Source: Bacteroidia bacterium
Lineage (GTDB): Bacteria > Bacteroidota > Bacteroidia > SpSt-205
Direction of reading: 5' to 3'
DNA length: 64,000 bases
NCBI GenBank assembly: GCA_025062295.1
Contig: JANXAJ010000002.1
Span: 1-64,000 of the forward strand
Each line of letters opens with the position of its first letter. Position 1 is the first letter of the stretch. Of the stretch, positions 1 through 10,132 are shown piece by piece. Position numbers and translations under genes: made by a program. The notes under the pieces were generated by a model, which was not told the origin of the DNA, searched no databases, and saw only the letters and a program-made list of their open reading frames with translations.

Positions 1-21
1 CCAGCCACCGTAGGTGGCTGG
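1..21. terminator. Perfect short hairpin at the window edge, possible terminator
   Basis: Bases 1-9 (CCAGCCACC) and 13-21 (GGTGGCTGG) form a perfect 9-bp GC-rich stem with a 3-nt loop. It lies about 70 nt past the prmC stop codon, where a terminator for the minus-strand operon would be expected. The T-run that would confirm this would fall before base 1 and cannot be seen. Bases 22-91 hold no gene. Confidence 0.35.
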
Positions 22-91
22 CTGCCGCCGCCCAATAACACCCCAACAAAGCCCACACTCCTCAGAAGACCAAAGTTTTCCCGCTGCCCCT

Positions 92-976
92 TTAGGTGCT
101 CCCACAGATAGAAAGTCCCCTTCTTGCTACTACCCACCGAGGACATCCTCTCCTATCTTGCATAAGAAAAGTATGAAACCCCCTCCTTTCATACTCATTC
201 AGCAGCCACTCAGCCCGAGGAGGAAATAACTCTACCACGAGATAACCCCCATCAGCAAGAGTATAGAGGGCAAACTCGCCTAAAACCTTGTATAATTTTT
301 CTCCCCCAAACAGAGCATCAGGGGGTTCATACCAACGCACATTTGGAGCTGTCTCGCCATATGACTCCCATGGGATGTAGGGGGGATTACTCACTATCAG
401 GTCCCATTGAAGGGGGAAGTCAGCAGGAAGAGGCTCTTCCCCAAAGAAAATTTGATGAACCCTCACTTTTAGGCCCGTTTTGAAGGCATTTTTCCTTGCT
501 AAAGAGACTGCTGCTGGACTCTTGTCTATGGCATATACCTCAGCGTTTGGAAAACTTTTTGCCAGGAAGAGGGCCAGGGCTCCACAGCCAGTTCCTATAT
601 CCAGTACTTTAGTCGGTGGTTCAGACTGAAGGGTGCTCTGAAGCCAATAAGCCCACTCCTCAGTCTCCGGACGAGGGATAAAAACACCTGGATGAATTTC
701 TAATTCCAAATTTCCAAAATGAACCTTGCCAATGATATAAGCCAGCGGCTCTTGAGCGAGAAGGCGGCGGATCGCTTCATGCCAAGCTGGTAGAAGACTA
801 TCTGGAAAAGCACCCAATCCCCGAGACTCAAGCCACTGAAGTCGCCAATCGGGGAGGAGATGCGAGAGAAGTCCATGGACGAGCGCCTCAGCCTCTGAAG
901 GTGGATAGATGGAGGAAAGCAGGCGTATAGCCTCAAACCGAAGTTGAGCCAGAGAACCTATCGGCTGGCTACCCAT
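92..976 (-). CDS. prmC: Peptide chain release factor N5-glutamine methyltransferase PrmC
   Basis: This 294-residue protein is a cytoplasmic SAM-dependent methyltransferase expected to methylate the glutamine of the GGQ motif in release factors RF1 and RF2. The N-terminal ~90 residues are the helical substrate-binding domain. The Rossmann methyltransferase core follows, with motif I VLDIGTGCGALAL and the diagnostic catalytic NPPY motif (SNPPYIPW). Length is normal for the family. The ATG at 976 overlaps the end of the EnvC-like gene by 19 bp, so the two are probably translationally coupled; prmC is the last gene of the minus-strand operon that begins at 8175. No Shine-Dalgarno sequence is evident. 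Confidence 0.95.
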   Translation of the reverse strand: MGSQPIGSLAQLRFEAIRLLSSIYPPSEAEALVHGLLSHLLPDWRLQWLESRGLGAFPDSLLPAWHEAIRRLLAQEPLAYIIGKVHFGNLELEIHPGVFIPRPETEEWAYWLQSTLQSEPPTKVLDIGTGCGALALFLAKSFPNAEVYAIDKSPAAVSLARKNAFKTGLKVRVHQIFFGEEPLPADFPLQWDLIVSNPPYIPWESYGETAPNVRWYEPPDALFGGEKLYKVLGEFALYTLADGGYLVVELFPPRAEWLLNEYERRGFHTFLMQDRRGCPRWVVARRGLSICGST

Positions 977-2139
977 TCTAAGGGATTGACGGGTGTCTTG
1001 CCCTTATATATCAAAAAATAAAGTTGAGGAGGCTCTTCTTCTGACATGTCGCTCAGTCGTCCTATAGGAGTAAGGATACTTACCTGCTGTCCTACATGAA
1101 CAAAAGTCTCCTTGAGCCTCGCATACACTGTGCGATAGAGCCCATGTTGGATGATGACGACTTTTCCCTGGCCAGGTAGAGCGGTAACAGCAGTAACCTT
1201 TCCTGAAAAAACGGCTCGTACCTCCGCTTGAGGGGGTCCAGCAAGATAGACGCCGTGATTAGTGATAACCCCTCCACTCTCATCCTCCACTGTTCCAAAA
1301 GGGCTCGTAATGACAAGACGGTCTGAGGCAATCGGCCAAGGCAGCAGCCCTTTGTTTTGCTCAAAAGCCCCTGCTAATCGCCGTTCAGCCGCCGTCAAAC
1401 TTAGCCGCTGAGCCTGTTCTACTTCAGCCCGGATAAGCTCATCAATCCGCTTTTGAACTCTCTCCAACTCCCTACGAGAATGAAGGAGCCGCTGACGATA
1501 AAGGGCTTCTTTTTGCTTGAGAGACTGGTAGACGAGTCTCTTCTCTACTTGGGTTCGCTGAAGGGCTTGAGCCTCCTGAACATACAACCGAAGAAGCCGA
1601 TTTTTTTCTTCACGATTCTTTCGCAGAGACTCCGAACGGTTGCGAAGGAAGCGATGAGTCCGCTCTATGAGTTGAAGCTGCTCTTGACGAAATCGCGACA
1701 CCATCCGAAAATAGAAGAGCCTTTCATAGGCTTGACGAAATGACCCAGCGCTTAGAATCCATATCCAAGGGCTGATTTGCCGCTGAGTCTTGTGCATTAG
1801 GTATAAGGTCCAGACATAACTCCGATAGAGTCGGCGTAAGTCTTTTTCTAAAGCTTGGCTCACAGCCGCTAAATGATAGATGTCCTGTTCCAGTAGATTA
1901 AGCTCTTGCTGGAGACTATGAAGAAGCCTCTCCCGTAAAACAATCTGTCGACGCAGCAGGGACAGCTCAATCAGGGAACGAGTTTTTTCTTTGCGAGTTT
2001 GCTGAATGAGCTCCTGGGCTTGCCGAAGCTCAGTTTCTATTTGCTGCCGACGACGCTCTAGCTTTTTCCGCTCCCCTGCATAATCAGGCACATGTCTCTG
2101 TGCCCATAGCAGAAGTCCTATCAGAAGTCCCCAGCCCAT
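958..2139 (-). CDS. EnvC-like murein hydrolase activator with degenerate LytM (M23) domain
   Basis: This 393-residue protein has an N-terminal signal peptide (GLLIGLLLWAQ), a long coiled coil over roughly residues 20-260 rich in R/E/Q/L, and a C-terminal LytM/M23 fold from about residue 275 (SPFGTVEDESGG to the end). The zinc-ligand positions of active M23 peptidases appear replaced: the H-x-G-x-D segment reads NHGVY, the YAHL segment reads YARL, and the HFEI-like segment reads LYFLI. That suits an EnvC/NlpD-type activator of periplasmic amidases rather than an endopeptidase. It lies 64 nt downstream of mnmG in the same operon. The role in cell separation is inferred from the family. Confidence 0.85.
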   Translation of the reverse strand: MGWGLLIGLLLWAQRHVPDYAGERKKLERRRQQIETELRQAQELIQQTRKEKTRSLIELSLLRRQIVLRERLLHSLQQELNLLEQDIYHLAAVSQALEKDLRRLYRSYVWTLYLMHKTQRQISPWIWILSAGSFRQAYERLFYFRMVSRFRQEQLQLIERTHRFLRNRSESLRKNREEKNRLLRLYVQEAQALQRTQVEKRLVYQSLKQKEALYRQRLLHSRRELERVQKRIDELIRAEVEQAQRLSLTAAERRLAGAFEQNKGLLPWPIASDRLVITSPFGTVEDESGGVITNHGVYLAGPPQAEVRAVFSGKVTAVTALPGQGKVVIIQHGLYRTVYARLKETFVHVGQQVSILTPIGRLSDMSEEEPPQLYFLIYKGKTPVNPLEWVASR

Positions 2140-2203
2140 CCTTCCTCAGAGACTTACCTACCCCAAGGTAGTCAGTGAGAACATCCGCACGGTAGAAGGT
2201 ATT

Positions 2204-4081
2204 TTATCGTCCAAGGTAGGTGAGCAAAACGGCTATATCTGCCGGACTGACCCCACTGATCTGGCTCGCTTGGCGAATCGTTCGGGGACGATACTTCATA
2301 AGCTTTTCCCGAGCCTCATAAGAGAGGGAGCTGAGTTGAGTGTAGTCAAAATTCTCTGGCAAAGGCACTTCTTCTAACCGATGAAGTTTTTCAGCTTGAA
2401 GCCGTTCCTTTTCTATGTACCCTGCATACCGTACTTCTATCTCTGCTGTAAGCACCGCTTCCGGTTCCATTTGTTGTACAAGATTTCTCAAAGGTGCATG
2501 AATTTGGATTAGCTTTTCCAGTGAGAGCTTTGGACGAAGGAGGAGGGTACTCAAGCTCGTTTTTTGCATGATAGGGCTTTCCCCCAAGGATTCAAGCCAA
2601 CCATTAATCTCTTCCGGCGCGACTCGCACTGTGGAGAGAAACCGCATAAGACTCTCTACGCGAGCTTTACGATACTGAAAGCGAGCATACCGCTTTTCCG
2701 ATGCTAAACCAAACCGGTAGCTTTTTTCAGTGAGGCGAAGATCCGCATTATCCTGACGAAGCATGAGCCTAAACTCAGCCCTGGAGGTGAACATTCGGTA
2801 AGGTTCGTCCACTCCCTTCGTCACCAAATCATCTATAAGAACACCAATGTACGCCTCATCTCGTGAGAGAGTGAAGGGGGGAAGATTTTTGACTTTCGCT
2901 GCTGCATTCATTCCAGCGATGATACCTTGAGCCGCTGCTTCTTCGTAGCCTGTTGTACCATTGATTTGTCCAGCAAAAAATAGATTCTCCACCAGACGGG
3001 TTTCTAAAGTATGCTTGAGCTGATAGGGAGGAAAGTAGTCATACTCTATAGCATAGCCTGGGCGAAACATCCGAGCATTTTCTAAACCGGGGATATAGCG
3101 GAGAGCTTCCGCCTGAATGTGCTCGGGCAGAGAAGAGGAGAATCCATTTAGATAGACCTCAATAGTATGCCGCCCTTCAGGTTCTAAAAAGAGTTGATGG
3201 CGCTCTCGTTCAGCAAAACGTACAATTTTATCTTCTATGGAGGGGCAATACCGCGGTCCAATACCCCGAATCACCCCTGTGAAAAGAGGCGATTCTGAAA
3301 AACCCCGACTCAAAATCTCATGAACTTTTGGATTGGTGTAGGTAATCCAGCAAGGAAGCTGATTTTGTAGGGGAGGAGTTTCCTCATAGGAGAAACGACC
3401 TGGAGGCTCATCCCCGGGTTGAATTTCTAAGCGGCTATAATCAATTGTTCGCCCATCTAAGCGAGGGGGGGTACCTGTTTTCATTCGTCCAACTTCAAAG
3501 CCGAGCTCTTGAAGCTGCTGGGTTATACCGTAAGCAGGGGGTTCGCCGATTCGCCCTCCCTTTTGCTGAGAAAGCCCAATATAGATGATACCACCTAAGA
3601 ACGTCCCCGTTGTAAGTACCACAGCATGCGCAGTGAAAGATTTCCCTGACCGAGTATGCACACCCTCTACCCGTTTTTTATCAGCAGAGAGTAGAAGACC
3701 TACTACGGCATCCTGCCAAAAGAAAAGATTGGGAATCTGCTCTAAATGCCAGCGCCAGCGAGCAGCAAAGAGAGCCCGATCGTTTTGGGCACGTGGGCTC
3801 CAAAGAGCGGGACCTTTGGAGCGATTGAGCATTCGGAATTGAATCATACTTTCATCTGTAACAATGCCAGAGAGCCCGCCAAGCGCATCAATCTCTCGTA
3901 CAAGCTGCCCTTTTGCGATCCCCCCCATAGCTGGATTGCAGGACATTTGCCCGATTTTAGTCATGTCCATAGTAATAAGAAGGACTTCACACCCCAAGTG
4001 CGCAGCTGCTGCCGCCGCTTCATTTCCCGCATGCCCCGCCCCTACAACAATGACATCAAAGTCTTTGTCTTTGCGTTTCAT
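2204..4081 (-). CDS. mnmG: tRNA U34 carboxymethylaminomethylation enzyme MnmG (GidA)
   Basis: This 625-residue FAD-dependent protein, with MnmE as partner, installs the cmnm5 modification on the wobble uridine of several tRNAs. The N-terminus carries the dinucleotide motif [12 protein letters not shown], followed by the family signature region with [11 protein letters not shown] and the [11 protein letters not shown] stretch. The C-terminal helical domain ends with [16 protein letters not shown], which is typical of GidA. Length is as expected. The ATG at 4081 lies 26 bp inside the end of ybeY, indicating coupling within the DUF4175 to prmC operon. Confidence 0.97.
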   Translation of the reverse strand: MKRKDKDFDVIVVGAGHAGNEAAAAAAHLGCEVLLITMDMTKIGQMSCNPAMGGIAKGQLVREIDALGGLSGIVTDESMIQFRMLNRSKGPALWSPRAQNDRALFAARWRWHLEQIPNLFFWQDAVVGLLLSADKKRVEGVHTRSGKSFTAHAVVLTTGTFLGGIIYIGLSQQKGGRIGEPPAYGITQQLQELGFEVGRMKTGTPPRLDGRTIDYSRLEIQPGDEPPGRFSYEETPPLQNQLPCWITYTNPKVHEILSRGFSESPLFTGVIRGIGPRYCPSIEDKIVRFAERERHQLFLEPEGRHTIEVYLNGFSSSLPEHIQAEALRYIPGLENARMFRPGYAIEYDYFPPYQLKHTLETRLVENLFFAGQINGTTGYEEAAAQGIIAGMNAAAKVKNLPPFTLSRDEAYIGVLIDDLVTKGVDEPYRMFTSRAEFRLMLRQDNADLRLTEKSYRFGLASEKRYARFQYRKARVESLMRFLSTVRVAPEEINGWLESLGESPIMQKTSLSTLLLRPKLSLEKLIQIHAPLRNLVQQMEPEAVLTAEIEVRYAGYIEKERLQAEKLHRLEEVPLPENFDYTQLSSLSYEAREKLMKYRPRTIRQASQISGVSPADIAVLLTYLGR

Positions 4082-4517
4082 GTGAAACTATCTTCTGCCA
4101 TTCCTTCAAACAGAATTCCTCAGCCGCACGCATAGCTGCACACTGAGACTCTGTATGATCATCAAGCCCAAGAAGATGAAGAAGACCATGTACCAGCACC
4201 CGTCGCAACTCTTCCGAAAAAGAGACGCCATAGAGAGAAGCATTCATCCGAACTACCACTGGGGAAATAAAGATTTCTGCGCTCTCCCCATAGTCAAAAG
4301 TTAGGATGTCCGTAGGAACCTCCTCTGCAAGAAAGCGAGCATGAAGGTCAACAATTGTTTCTCGTGAAACGAAGTAGTAATGAACAGATTTTAGTACCCT
4401 ACCTGAGGCGAAGCACCGCCAGCATGTTTCTAGCCATATCCGATGTCGCCTACGCTGACGAAGCTCTGAATATCCTCCATGAAAATAGATTAGGGGCGAA
4501 ACCGCAATTCCACGCAT
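4056..4517 (-). CDS. ybeY: Endoribonuclease YbeY, rRNA maturation factor
   Basis: This 153-residue zinc-dependent RNase acts in 16S rRNA 3'-end maturation and ribosome quality control. The metal-binding signature [12 protein letters not shown] has the three histidines in HxxxHxxxxxH spacing, preceded by the conserved TDILTFDYG segment. The ATG at 4517 overlaps the end of the upstream ATPase gene by 28 bp, and its own end overlaps mnmG. It is a conserved neighbour of mnmG in many Bacteroidota. Confidence 0.95.
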   Translation of the reverse strand: MRGIAVSPLIYFHGGYSELRQRRRHRIWLETCWRCFASGRVLKSVHYYFVSRETIVDLHARFLAEEVPTDILTFDYGESAEIFISPVVVRMNASLYGVSFSEELRRVLVHGLLHLLGLDDHTESQCAAMRAAEEFCLKEWQKIVSHETQRQRL

Positions 4518-4921
4518 CGTCCTCGCTCTTTGAATATGACTTCATCAGCTAAGTTCCTCATAAGAAATATCCCGCGTCCAGTTTCTCGGAGAAGATTCTC
4601 ACTCTCAGTTGGATCTGGCAAATTAGAGGGATCAAAACCCTCTCCTTCGTCCCGAACCTCCACCGTAAGGAGGTGGTCTTCAGGATTCCATACGAACCGA
4701 AGTTGAACCTGCTTCGCTGCTTCTTGCCGATTACCATGAAGGATGGCATTACTAATAGCCTCTGTAACAGCGACGATGAAAAGCGGGATTCTTTCTTCGG
4801 CAAAGCCCGCTGACCGAGCCACATCCATTAGAATGTCCTCCGCCCGAATAATCTCGTCCAGATGACTCCGAAGAAACTCCTCTCGGATGAATCCCTGAGA
4901 TATGAGCGATGAACTCATCAT
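4490..4921 (-). CDS. RsbW-type anti-sigma / Ser-Thr kinase ATPase (HATPase_c_2)
   Basis: This 143-residue single-domain GHKL ATPase has the N-box EAISNAILHGN, G1 box DEGEGFDP and G2 box GRGIFLM. It is the size and type of RsbW/SpoIIAB kinases that phosphorylate STAS antagonists and bind sigma factors or other partners. No STAS protein or sigma factor is encoded in the window, so the partner is unknown. The ATG at 4921 overlaps the stop of the DUF4175 gene as ATGA. The SpoIIE-type phosphatase at 8298 is a plausible functional counterpart, divergently encoded across the operon promoter. Confidence 0.88.
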   Translation of the reverse strand: MMSSSLISQGFIREEFLRSHLDEIIRAEDILMDVARSAGFAEERIPLFIVAVTEAISNAILHGNRQEAAKQVQLRFVWNPEDHLLTVEVRDEGEGFDPSNLPDPTESENLLRETGRGIFLMRNLADEVIFKERGRCVELRFRP

Positions 4922-7900
4922 GGTTTCTGAAAGTAGGTCTCAATGAGACGCTGGTAAAGGGGTTGGTAAAATCGGAGGGCGGGAGCAGGTGAAGTTGGTT
5001 CAGCCTTCTGCATAGGAAGAGGATAGCTGCCCGTTGTGCGCTGAAAAAATTGCCGAGCCGTGCGGGATTCGCGAGCAGGGTCTAACTCCCGTTCCTGCTG
5101 GGAGCGCTCATATTCTAAGAGACGAGTTAGGATGGCTTGCTGGCGAAGCAGCCGCTCTCGGGTGATGGCGCCAATGAGCAAATCCCTTTCTGCCTTTTGC
5201 ATCTCTTCAATCAAAGTCTGTAGCTCCCCCGCCTCACCGGGATTCTGTCGCAGAAGTTCTTGCAGACGAAGCCGAATAAGCTCTTGCTGAGCAGAGAGCC
5301 GAGCCCGCTCCTCGGGCGAGAGCCCGCCCATTGACTCACTTGCTGGATTAGGCGTAAGCGCTCGCTCCAACGCCTCATTGAGCTGCTTTTGAAGCTGCTG
5401 TAGGAGAGGCAAGGTGGTATGCCGCTGCGTAGGCTGAGAGAGAGGACGCTGACCAGAAGGGCTGCGGCCAGAAGAAGACTGAATAGAGGCACTTTTTCGC
5501 CGAACCTTGAAGGGTCGCTGACAAGCTCCACCTTCCTGTTGCCGATTCTTAAGCCCTTCCTCCAACTGAGCTAACAGTTCTGTCATCAAGTTCGCAAGCC
5601 TATTGAGCCCTTGCAAAATGTACTGCTGCCTGCGAATCAAAGGCTCTGCTTCAGTGAAAGATAAGCCTTGAAAATATCTCTCTATTTCTCTCAAAAGATC
5701 AAGGATAGGCTCCTCAATCGCTGGAGATCGCTGAGCTAACATGAAAAGACTATCATGGATCTGCCGATAATCTCTACGGATGTTCATCTGCTCCGAGATT
5801 AGGGGCTGAGCCGCTGAGATGAAACTGCTGCTTTCCTGAGCCTTTTTACGAGTACTTTCCTGACGAAAAGACAAGGAAAGAATCCCTTTCAGGAGCAAGC
5901 GAAGAGCCTCATAGTCTTCTGCCTCTTCATCAGCCCCTTCCTGTTGCATGCCTCTATCAATAGCCTGAAGCGCTTGCTCCAATGCTTTAGCGGCATTCTC
6001 TTGAGATTCTTGAGGAGAGCCTTCTCTCTGTATCTCCTCCAACGCCTCCTGCATGTACCCACTGGCTTTGCGGAGAGCTTCTCCAGCTTTACCTAAGCTG
6101 TCCCGTAAAGCCCCCCTTTCCTCCTTCTTCAAAGAATCTACTCCTTTATGAAGTTTTTCCGCTTCTTCCTTGAGGTGAAGCTGATGAGGCTCAGCTCCCT
6201 TCTGAAGGGAGTCACTCAGCTGACTCAGCTGCCGCTGCTGCTCTACCATTTCAGAAAGACGCGTAAGAAGTGATTCTAAAGCGCGCTGGCGCTGATACCT
6301 CGGAAGAAGTGCCTCCAAACGCTCCAGCTTCTCTTGCCACTCTTGATATGCTCGGCGGAGCTCTTCTTTCAGTTGAGAGAGTCGGAGGGAATCCCGAGAA
6401 GGGGCTTGCATCTGCGAAAGGAGCTGCTCTGGTTTCTGGGGATCAATTGACTCCAAGAGCTTTTGAAGCTGCTCCATCTGCTTCAGTAACTCGGGCGTAT
6501 AGAGCTGTTGCTCCAAAGCCAGTCGCTGAAGGGAGCGAAGCTCACTCCTTAGAGACCGAAATCGCTCAGACATCTCCGTCGCCTTCTGGCTGCTTTGAGC
6601 CATATCTTTTTCAGAGAGCAGAGCTTCTATGTCTTTGCGTACCTTCAGAAGTTCCTCAAAAAGAGAGTCCTGAAGCTGAGCAAATACCTCCTGACGACCT
6701 GCGTCATTTACTGGCTCAAAGGTGTAAAGGATACTTCGGCTGGATTTAGGACCCGTTAGGGCATCATTGTCCCACACCTCTACGTAGTATTCTACCCGAT
6801 CGCCAGCTTGAACGCCTAATTCTCTCCAGTTGCACCGAAAGACATGATCCTGAATCGGCTGTGATGAAATCGGTACATTCATGGAACGAAACTGAGGAAA
6901 AGAGCGTCCAGGAGTCGTGCTCTCCGCTATCCGATACCAGAGAAGGGCTCGGCTAAACCCGTAGTCATCCATCAAACGCAGCCGCAAATGCTGGTCCCAT
7001 GTCGGCTCATCAAACCATTCCGAATAAAGATGAACGGATGGATGAAGGTCTGGAAAGACTTCGGCATGTAAGAATAATGAATCCGTGAAGTAGCTCTCCC
7101 TGATCAAGATGGAGTAAGCACCTGATTCTCGGGCTCTGAATCTACCCTTCCATCGTCCTTCTTCTAAACGGAGAGAAAAGGCTTCAGCTTGCACCTTGTA
7201 AGGACGCTCACTCTCCACACGAAAGGATACATAGATTTCACTGCCCTGAAGTACGCGAAAAGTCGGACGATAAAAAGTATCGGACTGAAGTCTCGTATAA
7301 GCGGGATATTGGCACACAATCTGAAAATCTTTCACAAAAGGAGGGCGAAGAACAGAAATGGAAAACATGCGAAGCAGTTCTTTATTCGCTTCTACCCTCA
7401 GCATGAGGCTTTCTTGAAGGTTCGGAAGAGAAAGCTCATAAAGAGTAGGAGAACGCTTCTGAAGAGGTAAAAGTCCTCTTCCGTCCGTTACATAGAGAGT
7501 AGAGGGGAGCTTTTCTCCACTGAGAGAAAATCTTAGAAGAAGTGTCTCTCCTTGGCGATAGAAAGGCTTGAGTCCTTCAATATGAAGGGCATACGGCAAA
7601 GGGCGAGCAAAAGCTCTATGAGGCTGAAGAAAGCGCTGAGCCCCCTGCCGAAAGACTGTGGGACTAATTAGCCAAAAGAGGGCACCTCCGGCTACCACTC
7701 CCAAGAGAAGAAGGAGATACTTTCTCACCTGCTGGCGAGGCAGAGTAACCTCCCATGGGATAAAAGAGAGACGCTGCATCCGCTCTTCTATCGCTAGAGC
7801 GACCGCCGCAGCATCAGCTGTCTCCTGACGAGAAAGCTGAAGAGCATTTAGTAGCTTATCTTGGACTGCCGGAAGCCGTCGTCCTATCCATCGGGCGGCT

Positions 7901-8175
7901 TCCTCATCAGAAAGATACCCCCGAAGCCGAAATCCATACTGAAGAAGTGGATAAACCACCCACCGTCCCAGTCCGTAAGCGGTGCCACCGACCCACAAGA
8001 ACCACAGAGCCCACCTCACGGGGACTTCCCACCAAAAAATGCCCTCTGTGAAAGAAAAAAGCACAAACAACGCCCCACTCCAAAGGAGCGTCAGTAAAAG
8101 ACCCCGAGCAATCCATATCCTATAATAAGCTGCCCGAAAAGCTGTGAGCCGCTCCCTAAGAAGATCCCTCGTCAT
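4918..8175 (-). CDS. DUF4175-type membrane-anchored coiled-coil protein
   Basis: This 1085-residue protein has two to three N-terminal membrane segments (around residues 20-75 and 150-170), a periplasmic beta-rich region of about 300 residues, and a very long Q/E/L/R-rich coiled coil from about residue 480 to 1000. Length, architecture and position before the RsbW-like ATPase, ybeY and mnmG match the DUF4175 family of Bacteroidota, whose function is not known. It is the first gene of the operon. The ATG at 8175 is preceded by TATCTTTG ending 7 nt upstream, implying an almost leaderless mRNA. Confidence 0.8.
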   Translation of the reverse strand: MTRDLLRERLTAFRAAYYRIWIARGLLLTLLWSGALFVLFSFTEGIFWWEVPVRWALWFLWVGGTAYGLGRWVVYPLLQYGFRLRGYLSDEEAARWIGRRLPAVQDKLLNALQLSRQETADAAAVALAIEERMQRLSFIPWEVTLPRQQVRKYLLLLLGVVAGGALFWLISPTVFRQGAQRFLQPHRAFARPLPYALHIEGLKPFYRQGETLLLRFSLSGEKLPSTLYVTDGRGLLPLQKRSPTLYELSLPNLQESLMLRVEANKELLRMFSISVLRPPFVKDFQIVCQYPAYTRLQSDTFYRPTFRVLQGSEIYVSFRVESERPYKVQAEAFSLRLEEGRWKGRFRARESGAYSILIRESYFTDSLFLHAEVFPDLHPSVHLYSEWFDEPTWDQHLRLRLMDDYGFSRALLWYRIAESTTPGRSFPQFRSMNVPISSQPIQDHVFRCNWRELGVQAGDRVEYYVEVWDNDALTGPKSSRSILYTFEPVNDAGRQEVFAQLQDSLFEELLKVRKDIEALLSEKDMAQSSQKATEMSERFRSLRSELRSLQRLALEQQLYTPELLKQMEQLQKLLESIDPQKPEQLLSQMQAPSRDSLRLSQLKEELRRAYQEWQEKLERLEALLPRYQRQRALESLLTRLSEMVEQQRQLSQLSDSLQKGAEPHQLHLKEEAEKLHKGVDSLKKEERGALRDSLGKAGEALRKASGYMQEALEEIQREGSPQESQENAAKALEQALQAIDRGMQQEGADEEAEDYEALRLLLKGILSLSFRQESTRKKAQESSSFISAAQPLISEQMNIRRDYRQIHDSLFMLAQRSPAIEEPILDLLREIERYFQGLSFTEAEPLIRRQQYILQGLNRLANLMTELLAQLEEGLKNRQQEGGACQRPFKVRRKSASIQSSSGRSPSGQRPLSQPTQRHTTLPLLQQLQKQLNEALERALTPNPASESMGGLSPEERARLSAQQELIRLRLQELLRQNPGEAGELQTLIEEMQKAERDLLIGAITRERLLRQQAILTRLLEYERSQQERELDPARESRTARQFFQRTTGSYPLPMQKAEPTSPAPALRFYQPLYQRLIETYFQKP

Positions 8176-8182
8176 CTCTCTA

Positions 8183-8190
8183 CAAAGATA
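8183..8190 (-). promoter_or_regulatory. -7 element TATCTTTG of the DUF4175-mnmG-prmC operon
   Basis: Exact match to the Bacteroidota TAnnTTTG element. Its last G is 7 nt before the ATG at 8175, so the transcript should have a leader of only a few bases. Confidence 0.75.
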
Positions 8191-8297
8191 AGCACTCCCC
8201 TCCAGCCTTTCACTTCATTCCTGATCCTCACCTCCGAGAAGCTTAGAACACCCCTGGAGAAGAGGAGAGATATTTTGTTTAGGCACATAAACCTCTT

Positions 8298-9932
8298 ATG
8301 CCAACCTTCTGGGAGATAGTCAAGAACCTGTGGAACTCGCCAGTGCCCCAAGGAATAGAACCTAAACTCATGGAGCGGCTAGCCCAGAGCTTTCCCGTTC
8401 CAGTGCTGGTCATAAATGCGGAAAAAGATAGATTTGTGTGGGCAAGCCCTGGCTCGCTCTGGCTCACGGGATTATCTTTGGAGGAGATTCTCTCTATTTC
8501 TGCTCGGGATTATCTAAATACCTACTTTACTCCAGCCGAGACTATTTCTGGGCTTCTCCAAGGACAAGTCTCCCAAGCAGAAGTTTCTCTCTCCTACCGA
8601 AGGGGAACTGAGGTTCTCCAGTTTCTGGGCTTTTGGATTGAATTACAGGCAGGAACATATGCTCTTATTCTTCAGGATATAACCGAGCTCCGCCATGCTC
8701 AAGAAGAACTTGTACAATATGCTGAGGAGCTGCGCCAGCGAGTAGATACCCTTACAGAGCTAAAAGACTCTCTCCAGCGTGCAAATGAGAAGCTGAGAGA
8801 AACTCAAGAGCAATCACGACTTCTGGCAGCAGTCGCAGCTTATACCGACAATGCTGTCATCATTACGGACGTACAGGGGAAAATAATATGGGTCAATCGC
8901 GGTTTTGAGCGCCTCACAGGCTATACTTTAGAAGAAGTGAGAGGCAAAGTGCCCGGGCGAGTGCTGCAGGGACCTGATACAGATCCTGCTACAGTGAGTC
9001 GCATCCGAGAAAAACTACGGAAAAAAGAACCCTTTACAGAAGAGATACTAAACTATACTAAGGACGGCTCTCCCTACTGGCTGCGCCTCTATATTACCCC
9101 TCTTACAAACGACCTCAATGAGGTGACTCACTTTATAGCGATAGAGATGGATATCACAGAAGAAAAGCGGCGCCTAGAAGCCATGCAACAGCAGCTGGAA
9201 GACATAAGACGAGCTCAAGAATACGCAAGTCGAATCTTCAAGCGATTCCTAACCCCTCCAGACCTACTCCGAAGTTATTTCTCTGATGTGCAGATATGGA
9301 ATGAGCCCCTTGCAGCTCTTAGTGGAGATTTTTACTTTTTTGCTCCACAGGAAGGACAAGTCATAATAGCCTTAGGAGACAGTACGGGGCATGGAGCCGC
9401 TGCAGCCCTGATTAGTGTATATGCCCTTACCTCTCTCTGGAGGAGTACCCGCACATCTACTCAAACACTCCTCACTTTGTATGAAGACCTTTTGGAAGGG
9501 GTGATTCTGAGTGGAGAGCAACAAAGACACAAAGAAGGATTTGAATTAGCGCTTCTGCGATATGAGCCAGACTTGCGTCGGATGGAATTCATCGGGGCTC
9601 GGCGGTCGTTGTGGGTCTTTCGAGAAGGGCAGCTTCATGAGGTGCGTGGAATGCGCAGTGATGTTAGCCCCATCACTCCCCAGCTCCGTCCTGAACCGCA
9701 AACTCTGCGACTCCAGCCAGGAGATAGATTATACCTTTTTTCTGACGGATTGACTGACCAGCTCAATGTTGAAGGAAAGCGATTCTCGTCTCAGCGTTTG
9801 CGTAACTTCCTTCAAGTGAATCAGTACCTACCCCTCCCCGAACAGATTGACCTTCTCAAACAAGCCCTGAGTCAATGGCGAGGGCAAGCACCTCAAACAG
9901 ATGATATCCTTCTATTAGCCTTAGAGATATGA
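8298..9932 (+). CDS. PAS-PAS-SpoIIE serine phosphatase (RsbU-like)
   Basis: This 544-residue cytoplasmic protein has a PAS-like domain (about residues 20-130), a coiled-coil linker (130-175), a clear second PAS with PAC tail (175-290; NAVIITDVQGKIIWVNRGFERLTGY, then DITEEKRR), and a C-terminal SpoIIE/PP2C phosphatase (330-544). The metal-binding signatures are SGDFYFF, GDSTGHGAAAALIS, FSDGLTDQ and TDDILLLAL. Such proteins dephosphorylate STAS-domain antagonists in partner-switching pathways. No membrane segment is present. It stands alone, divergent from the RsbW-containing operon. No exact TAnnTTTG is found upstream; the nearest resemblance is TATTTTG around 8273. Confidence 0.9.
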   Translation: MPTFWEIVKNLWNSPVPQGIEPKLMERLAQSFPVPVLVINAEKDRFVWASPGSLWLTGLSLEEILSISARDYLNTYFTPAETISGLLQGQVSQAEVSLSYRRGTEVLQFLGFWIELQAGTYALILQDITELRHAQEELVQYAEELRQRVDTLTELKDSLQRANEKLRETQEQSRLLAAVAAYTDNAVIITDVQGKIIWVNRGFERLTGYTLEEVRGKVPGRVLQGPDTDPATVSRIREKLRKKEPFTEEILNYTKDGSPYWLRLYITPLTNDLNEVTHFIAIEMDITEEKRRLEAMQQQLEDIRRAQEYASRIFKRFLTPPDLLRSYFSDVQIWNEPLAALSGDFYFFAPQEGQVIIALGDSTGHGAAAALISVYALTSLWRSTRTSTQTLLTLYEDLLEGVILSGEQQRHKEGFELALLRYEPDLRRMEFIGARRSLWVFREGQLHEVRGMRSDVSPITPQLRPEPQTLRLQPGDRLYLFSDGLTDQLNVEGKRFSSQRLRNFLQVNQYLPLPEQIDLLKQALSQWRGQAPQTDDILLLALEI

Positions 9933-10132
9933 AGAGAACTTTCACCGAATCTTTCTAAATTCAGGCTACGGAGTAGTAAGGGTTCTAATGCCCTCCTGAT
10001 TTATTTATAGTGGCGAAAGTTAGGTATAGGCAACCCACTCTGAGGATAAGCAACCCCCACAAAGTATCTAATAGCCTCCTAAAAGCTGGGAGGTCTTGCT
10101 ATCCCAACTGCTCGTGGTATAGGAAAGCCTAC

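Noticed and set aside
6270-6749. 159-codon + strand ORF within the DUF4175 gene
   Set aside because: Antisense shadow caused by biased codons in the coiled-coil region.
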